Positions 1-9,200 of a stretch of DNA of 12,500 bases are shown one piece after another. How positions within the stretch are numbered: the stretch's first letter is position 1; each line of letters begins with the position of its first letter. The translations under genes and the position numbers were made by a program. This stretch comes from Butyriboletus loyo (lineage: Eukaryota; Basidiomycota; Agaricomycetes; Boletales; Boletaceae), in the NCBI GenBank assembly GCA_038093515.1, contig JBBPSI010000321.1, positions 1 through 12,500 on the forward strand. Reading direction: 5' to 3'. The notes under the pieces were generated by a model. That model did not search any database, was not told where the DNA came from, and saw only the letters and a list, made by a program, of their open reading frames with translations.

Positions 1-1
1 G

Positions 2-273
2 GACTCAGGATCAATGAGTCACCTGGTGAATGATCACAGTCTTTTCTGGATGTATCTCAATGACTCAAGCATGAAGATGTGTACTGCCAATCATGGGACT
101 CTGGAGACCAATGGACAGGGAGATTGTGTCACTATGGTTTGACTGGGCAGCACAGAATTTCAGTTCTGCTTGAGGAATTGTCTGCATGCACCAAGTGCCA
201 TGGTTAACCTTTTGTCCATAGGCTGCATGACAGTGGCAGGGTGGGAGTTGTGCTTAAAGGAGGAACCAGGGCA
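2..273 (+). pseudogene. Ty1/copia Pol fragment, protease region (decayed)
   Basis: Reading from base 2, the frame opens with an Asp-Ser-Gly triad followed by Ser-x-Ser-His (DSGSMSH), matching the aspartic protease active site of copia Pol. Further on, CLHAPSAMVNLLSIG matches the conserved copia stretch (usually CLHVP..VNLLSV) at the end of the protease. The aligned frame holds one stop, TGA at 140-142, so no protein is made. The window starts inside the gene, so Gag and any upstream part are outside. The copia reading ends at about 273, where a reverse-oriented LTR begins; the frame stays open to 361 only by chance through LTR sequence. The integrase expected next is missing, and reverse transcriptase resumes at 769. 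The match is by eye to known family motifs. Confidence 0.75.
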
Positions 274-768
274 TGTTACAACCATTGGAGTAATCCACAC
301 AGAATGTTCCACAAGCAGTTTACTACAAGTTGCAGCCCTACACAAAGGACTGGCAAGATGATAAAGAAAGAGCTAAGACCTTGGTCCCTCAACTGTTTCC
401 AGTAATCAAGACAAGTGGTTAAAGCTAAGGGATCTTAGCTCAAACCACAAGCCTTTATATATTTTACAGGATGGCACACAGACCAAGCTGCAGAGGTGCA
501 CAGAAGCATGTGATAAACTACTATACATGGTTAGACTAAGAAGCCAACAGCAATCAAAAAGAAGAGAAGCAAACAGAGATTAAATACATGAGATATGATG
601 TCATAGTCTAGACTAATGATGTCATGGGCCGGTCTGGACCATTATGTCATAGGCTCTGTCTAGATTCTGATCACATGTATAATCTCACAATCACATGTAC
701 TGAGTCACATGACCTTTGAAAGTGAAAGGAGAAGTCCAAAAGTGTGGAAATAATATCATATTATAACA
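274..768 (-). repeat. Diverged LTR (copy A), reverse orientation
   Basis: On the minus strand this begins TGTTATAAT and ends GGTTGTAACA, the TG...CA form of an LTR. It aligns over its length with the solo LTR at 2702-3219, which lies in the opposite orientation, so the two form an inverted pair. Shared blocks include a TATATAAAGG box (TTTATATATT on the plus strand near 452-463), the AGATTAAATACATG stretch and TTTCAAAGGTCA. The two CACGTG boxes of the other copy are CATGTG here, as expected from C-to-T change at CpG. I find no target duplication: the flanks are GGGCA and GCTAC. It interrupts a copia relic exactly where the integrase is missing. Confidence 0.75.
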
Positions 769-1411
769 GCTACAAAGCATGATTGGGAGTTGGATTGCTT
801 TGATGCCCAGCAGGCATTCTTGCATGGGAAGTTAAAGGAGGACATCTACATGCACCAGCCATGTGGGTTTGAGCAGCATGACAGTCAGGGTGTGCTTCTC
901 GTTTGTCATCTCCTCTCATCTCTCTATGGTCTTAAGTGGGCCGCACTCAACTGGTATGAACTGCTTTCTTCCATTCTGATCATGCTGGGGTTCATGCAGT
1001 TGAAGATCAACATGGTGGTGTTCATCTATTGCAAGACATGACTGGATGGATGCATGGTCATCTGCATCATTGCCTGACATGTTGATAATGGGCTGGGAGG
1101 GAGCAATAACCATTCATTCCTCAATTGGATGAAGGGTTGAATTTGCAAGCGCTTTGGCATCAGCAATCTGGAAGCAGTTTTGATGTACCTGGGGATCAAG
1201 ATCGAGCAGAATCATGGCACACAGAAGGCATGGAACCATCAGGAGGCCTACATCCAATATCTGTGCAAGGAGTATGGGCTGCTAGAATGTAATCTGGTAT
1301 CAACACTTATGGACTCACACCACCCATTTGGACATGAAGGGGACATCTCACTAGAGCCCATGTAGTCACATTGTCATGTAGTACATGGCCACCCCAGGTT
1401 GACATTATCCC
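769..1411 (+). pseudogene. Ty1/copia reverse transcriptase fragment (decayed)
   Basis: One reading frame starting near base 778 shows the copia reverse transcriptase in order. AFLHGKLKEDIYM lies near 808, SLYGLKWAALNWYELLSS near 919-972, HVDNGLGGSN at 1078-1107, YLGIKIEQ near 1183 and EAYIQYLCKEYGL near 1240-1280. The catalytic pair V-D-D reads V-D-N, so one active-site aspartate is lost. Stops interrupt the frame at 1039 (TGA), 1075 (TGA), 1138 (TGA) and 1363 (TAG). After the TAG, a shifted frame reads YMATPG.. near 1381, like the usual YLAT.TRPDI, before the minisatellite begins. The usual RNase H part cannot be followed. This is a dead fragment; the family assignment rests on visible motifs. 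Confidence 0.85.
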
Positions 1412-2372
1412 TTGTTGTACAGCCACCCTGTGGCAGGCCTGCAGTGCATTAGGAGTACATTGGTGGGCAGGCCCATTGGGGGGTATATTCTAAAGACAGG
1501 CAGGCCCACTAGGAATAAAATCCATATTTGTATTACGGATATGCTACCAACAATACACGAGGGGGCCTGCAGAGGGTATATGCTGCAGACAAGAGGGCCT
1601 GCAAGGGTGAGTAGACTATACACAAGGGGGCCTGCAGGGGGAATGCACTATGTACGAGGGGGCCTGCAGGGGGTATATACTACAAATGGGAGGGCCTGCA
1701 AGGGTGAGTAGACTATACATGAGGGGGCCCACAAAGGGTATATACTTCTGATGGGAGGGCCTGCAAGGGTGAGTGGACTATATGTGAGGGGGCCCACAAG
1801 GGGGAATACGCTATGCATGAGGGGGCCTGCAAGGGTGAATAGACTATGCATGAGGGGGCCTGCAGGGGGTATATACTAAACATGAGAGGGCCCACAAGGG
1901 TGAGTGGACTATACGCAAGGGGGCCCACAGGGCAGAATACACTATGCATGAGTGGGCCTGCAGGGGGGAGTATGCTATGCACAAGGGGGCCCACAGGGGG
2001 AAATATGCTATGCATGAGTGGGCCTGCAGGGGGGAGTATGCTATGCACAAGAGGGTCTGCAAGGGGGAATATGCTATGCACAAGAGGGCCTGCAGAGGGA
2101 ATGCACCATGCGTGAGAGGGCCCGCAAGGGGGAATATGCTATGCATGAGGGGGCCCACAAGGGTGAATAGACTATGCACAAGGGGGTCCGCAGAAGGAGT
2201 ATGATATGCACGAGAGGGCTCACAATGGTGAGTAGGCTATGCTCAAGGGGGCCCATAGGCGGAATGCGCTATGCACCAGGGGGCCTGCAAGGGGTATGTA
2301 CTATGGACAGGAGGGCCCCAAAGGGTGAGTGGACTATATATGAGGTGGCCCGCAGGGGACTGATGGTCCTGC
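1412..2372. repeat. Minisatellite, 32-33 bp unit, about 25 or more copies
   Basis: The sequence is a head-to-tail array of a G-rich unit such as ATGAGGGGGCCTGCAAGGG followed by TGAATAGACTATGC. Clear units run from about 1553 to 2372; more degenerate ones reach back to about 1412, and a stray unit lies at about 2483-2510. Two core variants, GGGCCTGCA and GGGCCCACA, are interspersed, and near 1946-2075 a unit pair is repeated, suggesting a 65-66 bp higher-order step. Most units are 33 bp, a multiple of three, so long open frames appear on both strands with 11-residue repeats. I treat these frames as by-products: they lack a plausible start and the copies vary freely in all frames. Confidence 0.9.
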
Positions 2373-2696
2373 AGGAGGATACTTGCAAGCAGACCACCAG
2401 GGTGGCTTGGATTGTGGAATGGCATATGCACAGTGAGGTTTGCTACAGACATCCAGACCCACAAAGGGTTTATGTATTGCAAATGAGGGGGCCCACAGGG
2501 GCATATACCCAGTAGTGCCATGGTGACATAAGCCTAATTGATCTTCCTTCACGACCAAGTATGCAGTCTAGATCCACATTAACAGAGGCTCCTGCTGGCT
2601 CGCCACTGATACTCATGGATCAACTCTCAAGTTACATGTGGGCCAGATTTTCTGCAGAAATAAAATCCCCTATGACCACATCCTCCATTCTACTGC
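2373..2696. other. Stretch without recognisable gene
   Basis: This lies between the minisatellite and the solo LTR. It holds one isolated minisatellite unit (about 2483-2510) and short open frames without recognisable motifs. It was contiguous with the sequence after 3224 before the LTR inserted. Confidence 0.6.
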
Positions 2697-2701
2697 ATAT
2701 C

Positions 2702-3219
2702 TGTTATAATTGTTATAATCATAACATTTTATTCGTACACTTTCACTTCGGACTTAGTCGATTTCTCTTTCAAAGGTCACGTGACATAGCGCACGTGATC
2801 GTGGGAACTTACATGTGATCCCTTGCTGACTAAGCATATGATGTCATGGCCTAGACCAGGCCTAGACTCTATGACGTCACGACACATGTATTTAATCTCC
2901 GTTTACTTCTCTTCTTTATGATCCCCGCGCCTCGTGTGGTTAATCACCATTGCGCTTCTCTTCTTTAGTCTATCCATGTATAGTAATTCATCTCACGCAC
3001 AGCATGGTCTGTGCGCACTTCTGTACAATATATAAAGGCTCGTGGTTTGACTAGGATTCCCTAGTTTTAATCACTTGTCTATTCACTGGCAACAGTTGAG
3101 GACTAAGCTGAAACTCCTCATTCATACTTGCCAGGTATTTGTGTATACCTGCAACTGTAGTGGACCCTGTGTGACAAAGTATTTGTACTGGCATTCGACC
3201 GTGCATTGCTAGCGTAACA
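2702..3219 (+). repeat. Solo LTR (copy B) with 5-bp target duplication
   Basis: The element starts TGTTATAAT at 2702 and ends GCGTAACA at 3219. It is flanked by identical ATATC at 2697-2701 and 3220-3224, the 5-bp target duplication of a Ty3/gypsy-type integration. No internal region is present, so it is a solo LTR left by LTR-LTR recombination. It is homologous to the inverted copy at 274-768. The terminal GCGTAACA is shared with the end of the large chromovirus LTR at 5256-6074 and 11382-12199, and the promoter layout is similar, but most of the body differs, so it is a related and separate family. Confidence 0.9.
2778..3036 (+). promoter_or_regulatory. LTR promoter: two CACGTG boxes, palindrome, TATA box
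   Basis: CACGTG boxes (the E-box type bound by bHLH proteins) lie at 2778-2783 and 2792-2797, and a CATGTG at 2812-2817 may be a decayed third. A GCACAG/CTGTGC inverted repeat with a 6-base loop lies at 2997-3014, followed by TATATAAA at 3029-3036. The same order occurs in the chromovirus LTR. Use as a promoter is inferred from the arrangement. Confidence 0.55.
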
Positions 3220-3263
3220 ATATCAACATTTCTGCTGATGTAGTTTGCCAGGCAGATCAAATA

Positions 3264-4351
3264 GTGTGGGCTCTTGCAGAAGCATATCAGAACCCCTGTA
3301 GGGCTGCATTACATCCTGGCAGAATAAAACTCATGCGCCCCTCAGTTACCCTTCAGGGCTTCAATCCAATGTGCGAGGTGGATGGCATTTTGAGATTCCA
3401 ACCCCAGCAAGATGTCATTTCGGAGGCCACTGAAGATGAATGTCAGCAATTATCAAAGCCTGCAATGATCATCAATGAGTGGGGATATATTATCACATGG
3501 TATCTACCACAGGTGGTCAGTATGATATGCCAGGTGAGTGCAATGGTCAGAATTGTTGCTTGTATTCTGAGCTGCAAAATAGAGGGACATATGGAGCTCA
3601 TTCAAGCATCTCTGCCACACCCTTACTGCCAGCATCACCACATCTGACCTCAGTGCTAAATGGAGAACCCATGAGAGTTACTTCTGACAGGATGCAGAGT
3701 TGGCAGGGTGCATTAACATGTCCCCTGCATGGTATCAACAGGGATGCAATATAGGTCCCATTCATTGCTATGAGCATTGCACGTCACATCTATTTGCAGC
3801 ATATGAACAGTGAGCTAGAGATATCCGCCACATTGAAGGCAGGGCATAATGATGATGAAGGTAGGGAGTGGCTCCATGCAATTATTGGAGTGCATGCAGT
3901 AATGTCTGCTGTGATGAGCATCATGCATCCAGAGATGTATGATCTAGTGCAGGAGGCAATGATTTGACTTTGGGAGATTGCATCGCTGGACGACGTCTTG
4001 GACATGCAGGACATCCTTCAACTTTGGCCCTCTGTTTTCAATAGCCTCTCAGTGATGGTGAACAGGTCCAGCCACTACCATCTGGACAAGAACAGGCTCC
4101 CACAATCATTTGACTAACTCCTCAGCATCAGAAATTACAGCAGCCTTGACATGATCATCCCAAGGCAGTGCCTATGGCTATGTTATCCCCCAGGAAGCAT
4201 ACTCACATTTTCCAGGAGGCTTATCGTTCATGGGGCGGCAGAGGTAGCAGAAGATTGGGCATGCATCGCTTGGTATATGCAGAACAAGGTCCACCACACT
4301 CTAGGGGTCCCACAGTGTAATTATGCTGAGGTGCACAAGATAGGAGTTTAG
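3264..4351 (+). pseudogene. TET/JBP-like 2-oxoglutarate/Fe(II) dioxygenase relic
   Basis: Several motifs of the basidiomycete TET/JBP-like dioxygenase family, whose active members oxidise 5-methylcytosine, appear in order across three frames. They are IITWYLP (near 3491-3511), WRTHESYF and INMSPAWYQQG (about 3658-3741, second frame), and IMHPEMY, WPSVFN, VNRSSHYHLD, PPGS and LIVHG (3770-4351, third frame). The iron ligands look preserved: H-x-D with His 4079-4081 and Asp 4085-4087, and distal His 4229-4231. The 2-oxoglutarate-binding arginine expected shortly after that His appears to be Trp (TGG, from CGG). Stops are TGA 3685, TGA 3965 and TAA 4115, and at least two frame changes occur. CAG|GTGAGT at 3531-3539 could be an old intron donor. 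The start is unclear; base 3264 is only where the frame opens. Iyer and colleagues reported expansion of this family with KDZ transposons in fungi; I see no KDZ transposase here. Confidence 0.7.
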
Positions 4352-4537
4352 GAATTCAATCAGGACAAGCTGTGTAGTATGGAATGGCATGTGTGTAAAT
4401 GTAAATGCGATGGTATTCATCACACCCCCATGGAAGGCGGCACAGAATAGAGGTAGGCAAAATGCCTTTAACAACAATAGGGATATGGTAGTGCATGTGG
4501 CTGGAGTGTAGCTGCAGGGAGTAATGAAGGTGGGACA

Positions 4538-5015
4538 GTGCGAATGGCAAGGCGGGAGCAATCAGAGGTTATGCAGAGCACTTCTGCCTGGCTGAGCAAC
4601 AGGGCGGGTCACAGAAGAAAACTTGGTCTCATGCGCCTTGTTGGGCAGGAGCTGTGTGGTAATTCCAACCAACTCCCACTGGGCACATCATGGCTGGAGC
4701 CCAGTGGCAGCAAGCACCGAATGCAGGTCAGTGTGAATGGCAAGGCAGGGAAGTTCAGATATTACGCAGAGCACTTCCACCTGGTGGAACAACAGGGTGG
4801 GCTGCAGAAGAAAGTGTGCTCTCATGCGCCCTGTTGGGCAGGAGCTATGTGGTGATTCTGATCGCCCCCCCCCTGCTGGGCGCATCATGATTGGAGCACA
4901 GTGGTAGCAGGTACCAAAGGCAGGGAAGTGTGAATGGAAAGGCAGGGAAGATTGGAGGTTGCACAGAGCATTTCTGCTTGGCTGAACAATGGGGCAGGCT
5001 GCCGAGACAATGCAA
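4538..5015. repeat. Imperfect tandem repeat, about 195 bp unit, 2.4 copies
   Basis: Units begin GTG(C/T)GAATGGCAAGGC at 4538, 4731 and 4928, giving units of 193 bp, 197 bp and a partial third of about 88 bp. Shared blocks include GCAGAGCA(C/T)TTC, GAAGAAA, CTCATGCGCC and TTGGGCAGGAGCT. The copies differ substantially, so the duplication is old. Open frames across them are short and disagree between copies, so I assign no gene. Confidence 0.8.
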
Positions 5016-5250
5016 TTAGATTGGTAAAAATGGGATGAATTCAGGGCCACTTGCAGCCCAATGTAGTGGGGAAGGCTAGGGGCCATTCATGAAGCATGCT
5101 CCAGGGAACGTCATGTGCATTCACATTACCCTCATCCAAGAATCCACCTGTGCATACATGATGCATTTACAGAATTACTCTACTATGGCTCAGGCTGCAG
5201 TTCTTCATACCCCAGCAGCACACAGAGCTGTGCTCTGCAGCCCTAGTAGT
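5016..5250. other. Stretch without recognisable gene
   Basis: Between the tandem repeat and the chromovirus I see only short frames without known motifs. This is the left flank of the chromovirus target site. Confidence 0.5.
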
Positions 5251-5255
5251 GTCAC
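5251..5255. repeat. Target-site duplication GTCAC, left
   Basis: GTCAC immediately precedes the LTR start TGTTAC and is repeated exactly at 12200-12204 after the other LTR. Confidence 0.95.
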
Positions 5256-6074
5256 TGTTACGCTGGTAGCGCACAATAGCTAGCAAGCGAGCACTTATAG
5301 GGGCTCGAGCCTAATGAGGAAACTGGCCGACTCGCGTAGACGACGCTATCGGGCTTCTGCAGAGCAAGTGTCGGCGAGATGTCGTAAGGTGGCGACCAGA
5401 TGAGATCGAGCTGAAGCTTATCGGCTCTATCGGCAGATGGGGTATACTGCTAGATTACTATGCACTTGGTAGATGCGTAGAATTAGCTAGAGAACTCGTA
5501 GTATCCTAAGTACGAGTATATATACTAATACATATGGCGCACAGACCGAGCTGTGCGTGGCAGCGAGGGTAGGGGGTTATGAGTCGACATGAGTCATAAC
5601 GGCAAAGTGGGGGAGCGGCAAAGTGCCGGTAACGAGGGAGCTATGCTCCGAGCAAGATGGCGACATCGTCAGCGAATAGGAAGAGCTGAAGGCGAAGTGA
5701 CGATGTCCACGAGGTACAGCCCACAGGGCAAAGGGAACGCGAACAGCGGAGCCCTTGGATACGGGTCTCGACGCGAAGGTACTGACGCGTCGTAATCTAA
5801 TCACGTGCTAGTCACGTGATGTAAGAAATGTCATTGGTCAAATAAAGGAGGACGTGACAGCTCAGCTGTGGGTCCGGCCCGACGGGGCGACGAGACAGGG
5901 GCTATCTCAGTGTAGCGTCACTGAGACTTGCAGGAACGACCGGGGAAGTGGATAACGTCCACTAGGCGACTAGGGAGCGGGCGATGGGCGGCATCGCAAG
6001 ACAGCGGGGGCGGCGGGGATGCATGAGTGTGGGAAAACGAGTGGCGGGGTACGCTTAGGGGTAAAACTGTAACA
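5256..6074 (-). repeat. 3' LTR of the chromovirus
   Basis: This is the 819-bp copy downstream of Pol on the minus strand. It carries TATA-like GTATATATAC at 5516-5525, the palindrome GCACAG/CTGTGC at 5539-5556, CACGTG at 5802-5807 and 5813-5818, ATTGG (CCAAT on minus) at 5833-5837, and CTCAGTG/CACTGAG inverted repeats at 5906-5925. Compared with the other LTR it differs only by transitions and one extra base near 5848-5850. Confidence 0.97.
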
Positions 6075-6083
6075 TTACCCCCC
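6075..6083 (-). other. Polypurine tract for plus-strand DNA priming
   Basis: On the element strand, GGGGGGTAA sits directly before the 3' LTR TGTTAC. This is the expected place of the purine tract that primes second-strand DNA synthesis. It is short but all purine except one T. Confidence 0.75.
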
Positions 6084-6089
6084 GTACAA

Positions 6090-6111
6090 GATCGAAACTC
6101 CTGGTTCGATC
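6090..6111. other. Perfect 7-bp inverted repeat before the polypurine tract
   Basis: GATCGAA (6090-6096) and TTCGATC (6105-6111) are separated by 8 bases, giving a potential hairpin in the element 3' UTR just upstream of the polypurine tract. Function is unknown. Confidence 0.5.
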
Positions 6112-6122
6112 AAACTCTAGAC

Positions 6123-6188
6123 GGCAGTGGCGGCAGTGGTGGCGGCAGTGGTGGCGGCAGTGGTGGCGGCAGTGGTGGCGGCGGCAAT
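6123..6188. repeat. 12-bp microsatellite-like repeat in the element 3' UTR
   Basis: Four exact units of GGCAGTGGTGGC run from 6132 to 6179, with degenerate edges on each side. They lie between the Pol stop codon and the polypurine tract. In some frames this reads as Ser-Gly-Gly-Gly repeats, but no gene is supported there. Confidence 0.85.
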
Positions 6189-6242
6189 GATGAGGGAGCA
6201 GGTGGATGTGGGGAAGTCTTTCTGGTGGCGAGCCTTGTATGC

Positions 6243-9200
6243 TCACAGCAACGGCATGGAATTGTCTAAATTCCCTTCGGGTTCCCAGGTGTTTTCGGCG
6301 GCGGAGTAGCCTTTCCAGGAGACCAAGTATTGTCTCCGATTTCTGGTGCCTCTGTGCGAGAGGATCTTTTCTACTTCATACTCCTCTTCGCCTTCTATGG
6401 TCTCTGGGGGCGGGTTCGTATAGTTGGGGCCGTGCTCTGGGGTCTCCCTGTAAGACGACAGGAGAGAGGCGTGGAAGACGTCGTGTATCTTCCAGGTGGG
6501 CGGGAGTCGCAGGCGAAAGGCGACTGGGGATATTACTTGGGCCACCTCAAAGGGGCCTTCCTGTTTTGGCGCAAGCTTGCGTGACTGGTACCTGAGACGG
6601 AGGTTGCGGCCTTCTAGCCATACTTTATCTCCAACCTTCCAGGGTTTAAACTTCGTTGTGATCCACTCTTTCATAAGGCGCTGTGCCTTGTCGTGTGCTT
6701 CTGAGGCTTCTTCGCGACTTGCCGCTAAGTCCGAGAGCCTTGCTTCCAATGCTGGTAGGAACGTCCGTCCTAATGCCGGGTACGCGCGTGGTTCATAGCC
6801 GATCATAAGCGAGAACGGCGTCTTTCCTGTGACCGAGTGCGTGGTCGAATTGTGTGAAAACTCCGCCATGGGGAGTATGCTGGCCCATCTGTCAGGGCGT
6901 CCATCGCAAAAGATGCGGAGGTAGGTCTCCAATTCCTGGTTGACCCTTTCTGTCTCGCCGTCCGTCTGGGGGTGGTATGCTGAGGAGAGGGCGAGGTCGT
7001 ATTTTAGCAGCCTTGCTAATTCCCGTGCGAAGGCTGAGGCGAATTGCGGACCGCGGTCCGAGATGCATCGGTCGTGCAGACCGAATCTGGTGAACACTTT
7101 GTCGAAAAAAAGTTGTGCGACGCCTGCTGCGTCGATCGTCTTGTTGCAAGGTATGAAAATTACCCCCTTCATAAGGCCATGGTCTACCATGACCATTACC
7201 GAATCAAATCCCATAGACTCCGGGAGATCCGTGATGAGATCAACGGATACTTGCTGAAACGGCCGTGTGGCGGTGCTGGATAACGGGGTAAGCCCGGGTA
7301 CTGTCGGGTGTGTGTTGACCTTGTTTGCCTGGCAAACTGCGCAACCTGTGACAAATTTCCTGATAAACGAGCCCATTCCGGGCCACCAGTAGTCCCGCTG
7401 GACTAAGTTCTGCGTCCTGAATATACCTCCATGGCCGCCGGCGGGGCCCTCGTGGAGTTCCTTTACAAGGGGATGACGCGCTTCCTCTGGCACATAGAGG
7501 CGTCCCTTGTAGTATAACTTGTCGTTTTCGAACAGCCAATCGTGGGGGGCTGAACGAGGGAATATCGGGGAGGCTTCATACATAGCCGACAAGGCCTTCT
7601 GTATGAGCGGGTCGTTCTCGGTAGACACGACCATCTTTTCTGCTAGCACGGTGTCGAGCGCTTTAACGAATACTGAATCAGGAAGTAAGACGACTTCCTG
7701 ATTATCGGCCGAGGTATCAACTTCGTCTCGGCGAGAGAGGGCGTCTGCGGGGCCCATTGCGGTTCCGGGGAGGTGATGGAACTTGATGTCGTAATCCTGT
7801 AGATACATCATCCATCGTGCTTGTCGTCTCGACAACTTGTTCGGCTGACGGAAGTACGTCAGATTCTTGTGGTCAGTTAGTATCGTTATGGGATGACCAG
7901 TCCCCCTGAGGTAGTGACGCCATTCTTCCAAGGCGTGGATGACAGCCAAGAGTTCCCTGTCATAGATGTCGTAGTTGCGCTCTGCCGGGGAGAGTGTCTT
8001 GGATAGGTAGGCACATGGGTGCAAATCCCCATTGCCGTCGTTCTGCATCAGCACGGCTCCTGTCGCCGTGAGGGAGGCGTCCATCATGACCTTGAACTCC
8101 CGTGTTGTGTCTGGCATTGCCAGGACAGGCTGCTGTAGGAAGATCTCCTTGATCTTCAAGAAAGCGCTTTCGTGTTCAGGGGTCCATTCCCATTTCGTGC
8201 TCTTCTTCGTCAAATCATGAAGAGGCCGTGATATCGCCGAGAAGTTGCTTATGAAGCGGCGATAGAAGTTACAGAAGCCGATGAATGATCGGACTGCCTT
8301 TACTGATGTGGGCGACTTCCATTCTTGGATCGCCTTAAGTTTTGTGGGGTCCATCTGGACGCGGCCTGCTCGGATCACCATTCCGAGGTACTCGACTTCG
8401 TCGGTGTCGAAGAAGCATTTCTCTAGCTTCAAGAAGAGCTTGTGCTCTCGTAGTCTCTGTAGGACGCGGCGTGTCCTTTCTTCGTGAACTCCGGCTTCTT
8501 CGGAGTGAATGAGGATGTCATCCATGTAGATGACGAGCCATCCTTCGGCTATCATATCACCGAAAGTGTGATCCATGAGGGCTTGGAACGTTGCCGGCGA
8601 GTTGCAAAGCCCGAAAAACATGACTGTTGGCTCAAAGAGCCCCTGCGGCGTTATAAACGCGGCCTTCCAGCGGTCGCCGGGCTTGATAAGGACATTGTTG
8701 TATCCCCAACGAATGTCCATCTTCGTGAAGATCTTGGAGCCTTTGAGGCGGTCAACAAGGTCTCCAATGAGCGGTAGCGGGTAGGCGTTTTTAATCGTGT
8801 GCGCGTTCACGTGCCTATAGTCCTGACAAGGACGTAGGGATCCATCCTTCTTTCCTACGAAAAAGAAGGGAGCGGCTTGGGGCGACTTCGAGGGGACTAT
8901 CTTCCCCGTCTTCAGGTGTTCGGCTACGAACTCTTTGCATGCCTCCGTCTCCTTAGGGTTGAGAGGGTAGGCCTTGGCGACTCGAGGTAGAAAATCCTTG
9001 TCTAAGTCGATCGCATGGTCAAATGACCGTGATGGGGGAAGCTCGTCGAGGTTCTTCTTCTCAAAGACGTCCTCGAATCCCTTGTACTGAGCCGGAAGCG
9101 TCTTCTTCGGCTTTTCTTCCTTGGCGGCTATCTCCGTAGATACCGTTGCCTTGCGAACTCCATATGTTCGTCTTGCACTCTGGTCTAGGCGCTTTTTCCA

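Noticed and set aside
1412..2372. Possible CRISPR array or repeat-protein gene
   Set aside because: The units abut with no unique spacers, and the open frames on both strands arise because most units are 33 bp. No plausible start or conserved frame exists.
3051..3260. 69-codon minus-strand frame with apparent similarity to 274-400
   Set aside because: The similarity is explained by both stretches being the ends of homologous LTRs in opposite orientation, not by shared coding sequence.
5577..5804. 75-codon minus-strand frame in each LTR (also at 11703-11930)
   Set aside because: It is preserved because the LTRs are nearly identical. It lies upstream of the predicted transcription start, and LTRs rarely code for protein.
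6090..6111. tRNA-like B box (GGTTCGAT)
   Set aside because: No A box, acceptor stem or cloverleaf surrounds it; a simple inverted repeat explains it.
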